64,000 bases of DNA from Adenophora triphylla var. japonica (Eukaryota; Streptophyta; Magnoliopsida; Asterales; Campanulaceae). How positions within the stretch are numbered: position 1 is the stretch's first letter; each line of letters opens with the position of its first letter. The position numbers were made by a program, and so were the translations under genes. The notes under the pieces were generated by a model. The model was not told the DNA's origin. It did not search any database and was given only the letters and a program-made list of their open reading frames with translations. Positions 13,101-24,500 of the stretch are shown here, in pieces. The stretch is taken from positions 1 through 64,000 of the forward strand of contig JAFEMH010002079.1 in the NCBI GenBank assembly GCA_022495995.1, in the 5' to 3' direction.

Positions 13101-14730
13101 AGACTCTCTTGGAAATCGAGAAACTCTTAAGTAGCAGAGGAAAAAGCCTTCGTGATTTTCCTAATATGCCTTACCCAAATAATTTTGATCAATCAATGTT
13201 CAACAATACCATGATTTTAGAAGAGTTGAACTATGATAGAGATTCATTAGATGCCGAGTGCAAGAGATTATTGGCATTATGTACAGAAGAACAGAGAAAT
13301 GCATACAATGCTATTATGCATGACATTAATCTTGACATTGGAGGAGTTTTCTTCTTGTATGGTTCCTGAGGAACAAAAAAAAACATTTTTGTGGAAGATT
13401 CTTTCCTCTCGCTTTACGATCTAAGGGTGAAATTGTATTGAATGTGGCTTCAAGTGGCATAGCTTCACTTTTGCTCCCCAATGGTCGTCTTGGTCATTCC
13501 AGATTTGGTATCCCTTTAACATTGGATGAAGATTCAACATGTAATATAAAGCAAGGTACTCCTCTTGCTGAGCTTATTATCAGAACTAAGCTTATCATCT
13601 GGGATGAAGCTCCAATGGTTCATAGGCATTGTTTCGAGGCTCTTGACAGGAGTTTAAGGGATATAATGAGGTTTAAGAATCCAGACAGCTTAAATCAACC
13701 ATTCGGCGGGAAGACAATTTTTATGGGTGGAGACTTTCGTCAGATACTTCCAGTAATTCCGAAAGGTACCAGGCAAGATGTTGTTATGGCCACAATCAAT
13801 TCTTCATATTTATGGTCTCATGTCAAAGTTTTGAGACTTACCAAGAATATGAGACTTCAAGCTATGGACAATGATGAAAGTGGAATTGAGCTTAAAGAAT
13901 TCTCCGATTGGATACTTAGCATTGGAGATGGTACTTACGGTGATGATAATGATGGTGAGGCAACAATTACTATTCCCGAGGACCTGATTGTTAGTGCGCC
14001 AGACGATTTGGTTCAATCTATTGTTGAAAGCACGTATCCAAAGTTTACTGAGCATTTTAATGATCCTGATTATTTACAAGGAAGAGCCATTCTTGCTCCA
14101 ACACTTGATGTTGTTGAGAAGATAAATGTTTACATGGTCTCTTACAATCAAGCGGAACAAAGAACTTATTTAAGTTACGATACTATTTGCAAATCCGAGA
14201 GTAATTCCGGTTTCTTTCTTGACATCCATTCTACCGAGTTCTTGAATACTATCAAATGTTCTGGATTGCCCAATCATGAACTCAATTTGAAGATCGGTAC
14301 ACCAGTGATGTTGTTAAGAAATATTGATCACAGTGCGGGCTTGTGTAATGGGACAAGATTAATTATTACAAGACTCGGAAATCATGTTGTGGAAGCAAAG
14401 ATTCTAAATGGTTGTAACACTGGAGATAAAGTGTTTGTTCCAAGAATGTCATTAACGCCATCAGATATACGCTTGCCATTCAAGTTACAAAGACGTCAGT
14501 TTCCATTGGTTGTGTCATACGCAATGACAATTAATAAAAGTCAGGGTCAATCTCTTTCCAATGTTGGCATCTTCTTGAAAAGGCCTGTATTTAGTCATGG
14601 ACAATTGTACGTTGCGTTGTCGAGGGTCACAAATCGACATGGGTTGAGGATACTAATGTGTGATGAAGATGGAAACGCCACCAATGAAACAACAAATGTT
14701 GTCTACAAGGAAATTTTTCAGAATTTGTAA
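10198..14730 (+). pseudogene. Helitron Rep/helicase (HUH endonuclease + PIF1-type helicase), multiply frameshifted
   Basis: Blocks in order: 10,198-10,636 has YMDFGDPSNKCPHCNAYFWF, the typical N-terminal zinc motif. 11,130-11,656 is the Helitron-like N domain (AYRMHERES, then GGARYMIQNYQDAMA). At 11,757 the Rep HUH motif GLPHVHIILWL begins, with the two His codons at 11,778 and 11,784. At 12,182-12,196 the paired catalytic Tyr motif YLCKYVSKG is present. 13,068-14,730 is the PIF1 helicase with DEAPM (Walker B), GGDFRQ, TKNMR and a C-terminal SQGQSL...YVALSR. Probable introns lie at 10,637-10,739, 11,657-11,756 and 12,960-13,067. Breaks include frameshifts near 10,915, 11,000, 11,200 and 11,583, a TAA near 13,095, and a destroyed Walker A near 13,365-13,390 (in-frame TGA plus an indel in an A-run). 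The Rep active site is still readable, but the gene cannot make a full product. Confidence 0.9.
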
Positions 14731-14742
14731 TATTATTTAGTA

Positions 14743-15001
14743 CTCCCTCTGTCCCTAAATGTTTGTCCCGTTTGACTTTTCAAACATTTTAATTTAGTGA
14801 TTTGAAGCTTTACTTTTTGTTATTTTTACAAACGCTTTGAAAATTATTGATAGTGTACACCGTCGTTATGTAATATTCCGTCCCTAAATGTTATAATTTT
14901 TGAAAATTTAGTGATTTTAAAACTTTAATTTTGAAAATGAGACAAACTTTTTGGGACAAAAGAAAAGGGGAAATGGGACAAACATTTAGGGACGGAGGAA
15001 G
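14743..15001. mobile_element. Stowaway-type MITE with TA target duplication
   Basis: The element begins CTCCCTCTGTCCCTAAATG and ends with the inverted form (CATTTAGGGACGGAGGAAG, one or two mismatches), flanked by TA at 14,741-14,742 and 15,002-15,003. These ends and the TA duplication are those of Stowaway (Tc1/mariner) MITEs. It is about 259 bp with no coding capacity. It sits 11 bp after the helicase stop. The matching empty site is present in the duplicated tail at 17,574-17,575, which proves the insertion. Confidence 0.9.
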
Positions 15002-15059
15002 TATTTGAAATACTTATATAAGTATTCCTTAAATTAATATAATTTTTATTAATTACATG

Positions 15060-16395
15060 TAATTTCATTAAATGATCTGCCCCTCTTCTCCCAACGCCTT
15101 CATTTGTCCCTCTCGCTTTAAAACACACAGACACACTCTCTCCATCTCTGCTCGAATTCCTTTTGTATTCCACATACCTCTTCTTCTCGATCTTTCTTTA
15201 CTCACTCTCCAAGCGTCGCTCAATCACATAACAATCGTTCCCATCTAAATCCCTCCATTAATCTCAATCTTTGTCCTAGATCTTTCCATACGTAAACCCT
15301 AGAAATGAAATGTTCAAATTTTCAAACTACTGAAGGATTAACCTAAATATAGGATTAGGATGCTCAAGAATCAAGGATTTAGAGATTACAGATTCAAATT
15401 TGGGGGAGACTTTGAAGCCATGTACTAAGACGACACCATTGAAGGAAAGTAGAGCGGAAGCAAAAAAGAAGAATTACCATGTAATGGAGATGCGATTCAG
15501 ACGATTCGGGAAGAGATTTTGAATATTTTCAATAGAGAGCTCACTTTCAACATTTACAGGTTCATTTCTAGAATTCCTATTTTTTTTTTTTTTAAATTTT
15601 GAATGCGTGTTTGTGAGTTTTAAGAGATTGACGAGGCTGATGCTTTTAAGTAAAATATTAATTTGTCTTCTCAGTTGAGAATTGTCAAAATATAAGACTC
15701 GAATTTGCTTAATCTGATTCATTGATTAGTTTAATTGAAATCTATTAGCTTAAAATGATTGTTAAAGGGCAGGTACCTTGTGCTATTGAATGGTCATAAT
15801 CTAAATTTGGAGCATCTTTCTTAATCGCTGCGGAACATGGTTTATTCTGTTCCGACACTTCAACGGACTATCTGTGCACATTGTAAATGTTTAATTTTAC
15901 AGAGCATATGTTGTACTGACTATCTGTTCACAGTGTCTTGTCTTCAACCTTGATTGTCAATATAGTTGTAATAGGAATAAGTTTCAAGCGCAACCAATTG
16001 TTTAATTTGAGTCAATGAATTTAATCAGGAACCATTCACCTTTGATTCTACTTAAAGATGCAAAAGTGTTTCATTCAGGTACTGGCATTTGCTGTAACAG
16101 CAAGGGAGCCTTTAAAAGGCTGATAAAGTGGGAGTTCCCAATTTTGTGTTTATTTTAAGATCCAGAAGAATAAAGACTTCAGCCATGTTAATTCTTCTAG
16201 ACTTCCAAGCATCTAAGCAAAGACTTCGGGATCTCGCTTATGTTCTTATTTCATTCTCTAGAATACTTATCGTGGTCGATCGGTTGCTTCAAATGAAGCC
16301 AAATATTATATAAATTGATAGCACCTCACTTTCCCAATGTTTGGCAGATCATTTGCAAAGTAAAAGCACTATATCTTGGTTAGCACTTGAATACT
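15060..16395 (+). other. Promoter/5'UTR-like region upstream of the zinc-knuckle gene
   Basis: After the Stowaway MITE and a short tail homologous to 17,576-17,650, the sequence becomes pyrimidine-rich (about 15,085-15,290, many CTCTC and TTCTTC runs) and reaches AAACCCTAGAAATG at about 15,293, a context common in plant 5'UTRs. Open frames after that ATG are short. The rest to 16,395 has no convincing exon. It is plausibly the promoter and leader of a captured host gene whose body follows. Confidence 0.35.
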
Positions 16396-17143
16396 ATGAA
16401 GAGAAGAATCTGCAAAAGGCCTTATAAGTGTAGTGTTTGCAAGCGAGATGGGCATAACAAGAACGGATGCCCATTGGGTAAAGAACAATATTGGATTGAG
16501 GTAAACAATTTTAATTGATGTTATAATTGGTTTGTTTCTTAACTGTATTATTATTAATATTTTTTTTATTTGTTTTTGCAGGTTAAAGGGGAAGGATCAC
16601 ATGGTGCAATTCCAAATAAATGTAGTTTGTGCATGGAAATTGGACATAACAAGAGTGGATGTCCTTTGGAAAAAAATGGTTCCAAGAAGTCTTGAATTTG
16701 AGGTTTTACTAACTGATTGTGATATGGTATTAAGGGATTTGTCAGATGCTTTAAATGATGGAGAGGAAAATTCAAGTGTGGCTGGTCATGAGGTATAAAA
16801 AATACTCCACTTTTATTATATTTTATTTTCATTACTTTTAGTATTTATGCAATAATGTTGCGTCTTTATTTGGTAGTTGCTTACTTAATTCAACAACTGT
16901 TGTTATAGGTGGTTAATCCACAACCACCTCCTGGGGAAATGCAAATTGTTGTACATCTTTGATGTACAGGGACAAAGTGGGCCATAATGCCGCCTTTGCG
17001 AGATTGGGACTGCCTCAAATCTTGAAGGAAATCAACAAAGTGCTGAGCATCCAAAAGTTAGAAAGTCACTGAGAATTGAATGGAATAAATGGATTGCACC
17101 TAAGAAGATTGACACAAGCATCATAGATTTGACGGAAGACTGA
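16396..17143 (+). pseudogene. Small gene with two CCHC zinc knuckles (captured fragment)
   Basis: Exon 16,396-16,500 (35 codons from ATG) holds CSVCKRDGHNKNGC, a C-x2-C-x4-H-x4-C zinc knuckle, and ends at GAG|GTAAAC. Exon 2 starts after TTTTTGCAG at 16,582 and holds a second knuckle, CSLCMEIGHNKSGC. Knuckles of the GHNK..C type occur in plant MULE/FAR1-like proteins and in some nucleic-acid binding proteins. After a TGA near 16,693 the coding signal continues in another frame to 16,795. A last exon-like piece near 17,055-17,143 ends IDLTED and a stop. The parent family is uncertain. It lies between two copies of the helicase tail, as expected if the Helitron captured it. Confidence 0.5.
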
Positions 17144-17692
17144 TTTAACCAACTCATTTCTTTTGGTTGTAAAAAATTAAGTTTGGGTATTTTGGTTGTA
17201 AAAAAATTAACTTTGGTCTTTTGGGTGTTGGTGATGCCATATTAAGACAATTTAAGTGGCATAGATATCATTTGTGATGTCTTTTGGTAGTTTCTACATA
17301 TGTATGCACATTTTATAATTATGGTACTCACTTTTGGTTGAGTGGATCAATGGTTATAATATGTTTTTTGGTAGTTTTACAAATTTGAGATTATGGTACT
17401 CATATGAAAGTTTATTCTTAACTGAATAATGACTAAAAGGGAAGATGAAGTTAAGGTTTATAACGAATAAGTCATCCAAAATTGCATGTGAATGACCCGT
17501 GGCAAGTCTCTTTCCATGGAAATGTCAAATGTTGTCTATAACAAATTTTTTCAGAATTTGTAATATTATTTAGTATTTGAAATACTTATATAAGTAACTC
17601 TTTCTTAAATGTCATCTTTTTTAATTACATGTAAGTTCATTAAAATATCAACTTTTTTGGTTGGGTTACTATTTATGAAAAAAGCGTTTTCT
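17144..17692. other. Noncoding 3' region including second copy of the Helitron tail
   Basis: About 17,534-17,650 matches the sequence just after the helicase (14,692-14,740 joined to 15,003-15,075), from GTTGTCTA through TCAGAATTTGTAATATTATT. The part before that is AT-rich without a gene. Confidence 0.7.
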
Positions 17693-17723
17693 CGTGCGTT
17701 TTAACGCACGGGTGGCATACTAG
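17693..17723 (+). mobile_element. Helitron 3' terminus: hairpin plus CTAG before host T
   Basis: An 8-bp perfect stem (CGTGCGTT at 17,693-17,700 with AACGCACG at 17,703-17,710) is followed 9 nt later by CTAG at 17,720-17,723 and then T. Helitrons end in CTRR, insert between A and T, and have a short hairpin about 10 nt before the end. All three conditions hold, in the same orientation as the Rep/helicase. Confidence 0.85.
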
Positions 17724-18330
17724 TTGAATTAAAATGATTGCCAAAACTAACATTTTGTGAATGTCTTTTTTTAGCTACATTTGTCTCTTTTATTGTCATT
17801 AATTGTTGCATTTCATATTTTTGCTTGGTAGTATTATTTTCCTTCAAGAGCGCGTGCTTCAATGTATTTTTCTCTTCATCGCTATTGGCTTAATGATCTT
17901 TTGGTTCCAAATACTACTATTGGCATTTTAGTCTCTAAATTGTCAAAATTGAAAAGCGGGGTTCCTAAATGAATTGATTTCAGGGACATTAGGCCCTATT
18001 TTGTGATTGGTCAATAATTACTATTCTATCCCCTCTCCATAATAATAAGGTTCTAAGTTTGACTTTACACGATAATTAAGAAAATTGACGCTTTAGTCAA
18101 TAACTACTACTCCATTCGTCTTATAATAAGGTTATAAGTTTGACTTTTCACGAAAATTAAGAAAAAATAAAAATTGTGACCATGAAAAGTAGAGTAAAAA
18201 AGAAAAAAAGTTGTTAGAGAATTATAAGTGGGTTTTTATTGTGAATATAGCAAGCGAGTTTCATTGTCTATTTGAAATAATAAAGCAACTAACAACCTTA
18301 ATATGAGACAAGAAAAAAAAAGTAAAAATT
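17724..18330. other. No gene; MITE-like debris
   Basis: Two related pieces lie near 18,036-18,085 and 18,113-18,180, each containing AATAAGGTT.TAAGTTTGAC followed by ACGA(T/A)AATTAAGAAAA. They resemble internal parts of Stowaway-like elements, but I cannot find a clean pair of ends. Nothing coding is supportable. Confidence 0.5.
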
Positions 18331-18561
18331 GCCCCCGGGGTACAGCCGAGTGGTAAAGGAAGCAGCATTGCTGGGTTTGCAACCTCAGCGTGGAGAGTTC
18401 GAATCTTGACAGGAAGCGCCATGTAGGAGGGCTCCCTTGGGGCCAAGAGTATAAGGGGTGTTGCCACCCTGACTACCTCGAGCACTGAGGGGCCGGTGGC
18501 TGGTGGTCCAGGACATAGTCCGGCGAAGCTGGAAACTTGAATATCCAAAAAAAAAAAAAGT
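18331..18561 (+). mobile_element. tRNA-derived SINE with poly(A) tail
   Basis: The 5' part has a Pol III A-box-like CAGCCGAGTGGTAAAGG (from 18,340) and a B-box-like GAGTTCGAATCT (about 18,397), spaced as in a tRNA-derived promoter. The body is about 200 bp and ends ATCC followed by a 13-base A run. Similar A-rich sequence (AAAAGTAAAAA) lies before the element and after the tail, a likely target duplication although low in complexity. A second copy of the same family lies on the minus strand at 26,868-27,070, which confirms it as a dispersed family. Confidence 0.85.
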
Positions 18562-18624
18562 AAAAACCTTGTTATCAAATTAATTCTGATCGCTTGAGAT
18601 CCGATGCGAACAATCAGTCAACTA

Positions 18625-19605
<981 letters not shown>

Positions 19606-19731
19606 GTCAGTTAACAGAAGAAAGCGGGTTTAAATTTGTACCAAATGAAATTTCCAAAAGGATGGATGGGGCATATATACATCACAGAGTTAACTAACGG
19701 AACCAACATTTTGTAAATGGAGTGACCTTAA

Positions 19732-19930
19732 GGCTCCGTTTGTTTAGCGTAAAACATTTTTCGGAAAATGATTTCCTGCAAAATGTTTTTCGAAAAATGA
19801 AAATATTTTTCGGAAAATGAGATAAACATGTTTAGCGTAAAACATTTTCTCAATTTTTCGGTGCGAAACAAACACCAAAAAATAGTGAAAATATTTTTCG
19901 AAAAACATTTTCCCCCAAACAAACAGAGCC
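19732..19930. mobile_element. Tourist/PIF-Harbinger-type MITE with TAA target duplication
   Basis: Ends are GGCTCCGTTTGTTT and its inverted form AAACAAACAGAGCC, flanked by TAA at 19,729-19,731 and 19,931-19,933. The 3-bp TWA duplication and GGCTC..TTTG ends match Tourist elements. The interior contains several copies of ATTTTTCG(A/G)AAAAT, themselves inverted repeats. A larger relative is at 44,687-45,648. Confidence 0.85.
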
Positions 19931-20079
19931 TAAGCTGAGGTAACTTTATATCTACATTTGTCTCTTCCATTGTTGCGTTTCATATCTCCCCACATTCCCC
20001 AAGAGCGCGTGATACTATGATTTTTTTTTCCATCAATAATTATCGATTTTTAAAGCGATATCTTTCAGGTTTAAGTATA

Positions 20080-20362
20080 CTCCCTCCCTCCCTCCCAAAC
20101 CTATGTGTACACGGTCCATTTTATCATTTTGAGCGTTTTAAATTTACGTGTCCTTTTTTTTAAATGGAAAAAAATCTTTACTATTTTTTTCACTCATTCT
20201 CTCTCCCATTTTACTTTTATACTCACAACACCAATTAACTTTTCTATTTTCTCCACTCATTCTCTCTCCTATCTTTACACTCACAACACTTTCTCCATTA
20301 CCCACTTTCCTTAATTCTCGCACCAAAATACAAATGGACACATAGGTTTGGGAAGGAGGAAG
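20080..20362. mobile_element. Stowaway-like MITE, second family
   Basis: The left end is CTCCCTCCCTCCC followed by AAACCTATGTGT. The right end is the inverse, ACACATAGGTTTGGGAAGGAGGAAG. The element is flanked by TA on both sides (20,078-20,079 and 20,363-20,364). Terminal similarity extends over about 25 bp. It has no coding capacity; reading frames inside are low-complexity. Confidence 0.8.
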
Positions 20363-20942
20363 TATACAATACTACCCGCTATAATTGATATCAGGTGTGG
20401 TTAGGATTTTTAAAAAAATAAAAAAAAATAATTGGTTATAATGAACTTTTTAACTTTTCACTACCCCACATTTAACAAAAAAAAAAAAAAATAAATAAAA
20501 TAAAAAAGAATTCATTTATAAGCCAAACTAAAAGAAAAAAACATCTTACCCTATTTTAGATTCATATGTACATATATTAGCCTAAGTCCGTGTTCAAGGC
20601 CACGTTCTTTGTTTTGTTTTTTTTTTTAAATATGCCCGTGTCCAAGGCCACATTTAAAAAAAAAAAAATTATAATTTCTTTTTTTTTTTAAAGGCGAAAT
20701 GGGAAAGGGAGTGAATAGTGAGGGCAAAATGATCATTTCCGCGGATGGAACTATTCACACCACTGTTCAAAACAATGGTGTGATTTATAATATAGATATG
20801 AGATTTGTCAACTCTCCTACAAAGAGTTTATTCATTTTACAATTTTTCTTGACCCTTAATTTAGCCTGAAAAAAGAAATATCGGATGATACATAAATCAT
20901 AAATTAAAAGACAAGTTTATGTTCATTTCACACTCTTTTGAT
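20363..20942. other. No gene; A/T-rich spacer
   Basis: I see homopolymer A and T runs and a short repeated phrase (GTGTTCAAGGCCAC near 20,590 and GTGTCCAAGGCCAC near 20,639). The 27 bp at 20,906-20,932 recur at 26,623-26,649, on the far side of the disrupted element. Confidence 0.6.
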
Positions 20943-21533
20943 TAGGGGTGTGAATGGTTCGGTTAGGGGGAATTTATGGACTGAACCATTAGTTATCGGT
21001 TAGGAAAAATTTTAAATCGAATCGAATCGAACCATGAAAAAATTCAAATCGAATCAAACCAAATCGCTATGGTTTGGTTCGGTTTGGTTCAAACCGCGGT
21101 TTAATAATCTGTTTTAAACCGCGATCCAAATTGTGGATCAAACCATGATTTGGACTACAGTTCAAACCGCGATTTATACCGAAACTTATTTTTATATTGT
21201 ATAAAATTTCTGTAATCTCGGAGGAAAAACGAAAAATACGGATGTTAAAAAGAGGAAAGTCAGAGGAAAAGAAAGACCAGAGTAAGAAAGAGGCCAAAAG
21301 AAGAAAAACACTTTACAATCTTCGATCGTGGAATGAAATTTAGTTATTTATGTGTCGCAATTACGATAACAAATGATGAAATTAATATTAAATAAGATAT
21401 ACAACGGGGGTTAGGATTAGTCTATGTGATGTATATTTTTTTATTGATCTAATAGTAAATTTTAATAAATATACGAAAATATTAAATAAGATACAAATCG
21501 GGGGGTTATGATTAGTTTATATAATGTGGTTTG

Positions 21534-24500
21534 TGAAGAATATCACACGAGATCTCTTATTTGATCTTCCATAATCATCATCAAATCCTTGTAAATAATC
21601 TTGCTTATTCTCATTCCTTAATTTTCGGATCTTGATTAGAACACATACCATTAATCTCGTTACCTAGTTTGTATATAGGTTGACTCTTGTATTCATTTTA
21701 CAGTAATGTATGAAATACACATATAATTCTCTCTCGATGCGTCCATTATGGCAATAGAGCTGGTTTTGATCTAAAAAAAAGCTTCCACACATTTTTTGCT
21801 CTTGTTTATCACCATGACTGACGACAGTGGGACGAAGGCAGCCGGTCATACCTCCAGTACCGTCACAGTAGACGTCATGTCACCTTATTACATTGCGGCC
21901 TCAGACAGTCCGAATATTGTGTTCGTGAGTGACCTCCTTCGTGATGGGAACTACGCGGACTAGGATGACGAGATGAGCAACGCCCTATTTGCGAAGAATA
22001 AATTTGGCTTCGTTGATGGTACGATTCCAAACCCCAAAGAAGGTGCTGTGGATCTACAGCTTTGGAGGCGATGCAATGCCATGGTCAAAGGATGGTTGCA
22101 TAGCTCCATGGAGAAGGATATCCGCAACAGTGTCAAGCATGCTTCGATGGCCCAAGAAGTCTGGGATGATCTACGTGAGCGCTTCGGAAACCAGAGCGCA
22201 CCAAGGGCATACGAATTGAAACGAGAAATAACACTTACCCGGCAGGAGAAGCTTTCAGTGTCGTCATATTACACCAAGCTCAAGGGACTTTGGGACGAGA
22301 TACAATCTATTTCACCTACTCCGAGATGCAAGTGTACTGGATGCAGCTGTGATATCTCAAAACAATTAACGGAGATGAGGGAAAAGGAGAGGTTGTACAA
22401 GTTCTTAATGGGTCTAGATGACAGCTTTGGTACGATCAAGACGCAAATTTTAATCACTCAGACGGCAATGACTTTGGGCATAGCCTACCATCTCGTTTCG
22501 GAGGATGAAAGACAAAAACAAATTACTAATGCTGGGAAAATAAGCATGGATGCAGCAGACTTCCAGATAAGCAGCGGATCACAGCATCAAGCCATGGCTG
22601 GGCAGCGGGAGAAACCAAGGTGCACACATTGCGGGAAGTTCTATCACATGGTAGAAAATTGTTATGTACTCGTTGGTTATCCAGAAGGGCGGAAAAAGAG
22701 CAATCGGGACACTGAGAAAGGGGGAGACAATCGCAACAAGTGGAAAGGTGCAGGAAAGGCAGCACACTTTGCAAGCAGCGAGGATAGCCCCATCCCTGGA
22801 TTGTCAGCAAAGAACTTTGCAAAATTAGCCCAGTACCTAAACCTTGACTCAGATGCTAAGAATGGGGAAAAAAGCGGCAATTCTCCCACTGCTAATATGG
22901 CTGGTAAGACGATTGGTGTTATACCATGGATCATTGATTCCGGAGCAATTGAACATATCACCTGTGATGGATCAATTCTATTAAATCAAAGGGTATTCGG
23001 AAAGGAATTGCCAGTCAGAATTCCAAATGGTGATGCTATCCCCGTCAAGGGTGTTGGTACCACTTGCCTACCGAATGGGTTGAAAGTTGATAATGTTTTA
23101 AACATACCTGATTTCAAGTGCAATTTGATTTCTGTTAGCAAGTTAACCAAAGATGCAAATTGTGCACTCATATTTTTTCCGGACTTTTGTGTCATGCAGG
23201 ACTTAGCTTCGAGGACACTGACTGGAATGGGTAAGCGCATCAATGGTCTTTATTATATGGAGCCTGTTACAAAGGAAGGTATGGCTCTGACAGCTACAGT
23301 TGATACAAGCATTTGGCACAGGAGATTAGGACATACATCTACTTTGAAGTCCCCTTATTTTTCTAGTATTTTAGGTAATACAATAAAGAATGATGAACAT
23401 TGTGATTCTTGTTGAAGAGCGAAATTGACACGACTTTCCTTCCCAAATAGCAGTATTCAAACAAAATCTTGTTTTGATCTTCTTCATTGTGATATATGGG
23501 GGGGATATAAAACTTCATCTTTTTCGGGTGCTCATTATTTTTTATCTATTGTTGATGATTTTAGTAGGGGTGTGTGGGTTTTTCTCATGAAATTCAAATC
23601 TGAAGTTTGTCGTCATCTCACTGCACTTTGTAACATGATATATACTCAGTTTGGAAAAAGAGTCAAATGTGTTGGTAGTGATAATGGACCCGAATTTCAG
23701 TCTCAGCAAATGATTGACTACTACATTGAGCATGGTATGATTCTTGAGACATCTTGCACCGATACCCCACAACAAAATGGGGTAGTCGAACGCAAGCATA
23801 GGCACATCTTGGAAGTGGCTAGGGCACTACGTTTTGAAGCCGGGTTATCGGTGAAATTTTGGGGAGAATGTGTCCTAACGGCAACTTACATTATAAACCG
23901 ACTACCTACTAAAGTTCTTAAGAATAAAACACCCTATGAAATCTTCTTTAACAAAGAACCCAACTATGAGCACCTCCGCTCTTTTGGCTGTCTCGTGTAT
24001 GCTAAGGATAATAAGAAAGGGGGAGACAAGTTTGGTGTTCGAGGAAGGCCGTGTGTATTCGTAGGGTACCCACATGCACAAAAGGGTTATCGTGTGTTTG
24101 ACCTTGAGACGAGACAAATTTACACTTCTCGTGATGTTAAATTTTTTGAAACCATTTTTCCTTTTAAAAAACTCACATCTCAGTCAAAGATGGATGAAGT
24201 AGTTCGTCAGCGAGATATTATTTGGGAAGAGGACTTTACTGCTACTCCCACTCCTTCCTATGTGTATCCGGACTTGAGACATGAAACAGGAACTATGGAC
24301 TCTACTCAGAATCATTATGCTCCAGGAAACTTGGAGGACCAGCCTCCTATTCCAACAGAAACAGTAGGTGAAGCTGAACAAGCCCCTTCTCGTCGGAGTG
24401 ATCGGGTTCGACATCAACCCAAGCATCTAGAGAACTACATCGTTGATTTCACAAGCTCCGTAGACCATGCGCCGCCCATTGCCAACTCAGTGCACTCGAA

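Larger units (their letters stand above)
1..17723 (+). mobile_element. Decayed Helitron (5' end not identified, possibly outside the window)
   Basis: I group 1-17,723 as Helitron-derived because an RPA-like pseudogene, a Rep/helicase pseudogene and a canonical Helitron 3' terminus all lie on the plus strand in the expected order. Helitrons are rolling-circle DNA transposons with an HUH endonuclease fused to a PIF1-type helicase; plant copies often also carry RPA70-like genes. The 3' boundary at 17,723 is firm. I could not identify a 5' TC terminus, so the RPA-like part may belong to a second Helitron. The helicase 3' tail is present twice (about 14,692-15,075 and 17,534-17,650), showing rearrangement or capture. 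Every coding part is broken, so the copy is not autonomous. Confidence 0.6.

Noticed and set aside
18261..18578. Minus-strand 105-residue frame
   Set aside because: It reads through the antisense of a tRNA-derived SINE; no protein family is expected.
22526..22961. Minus-strand frames antisense to copia-1 gag
   Set aside because: Antisense shadows of the gag/zinc-knuckle region.
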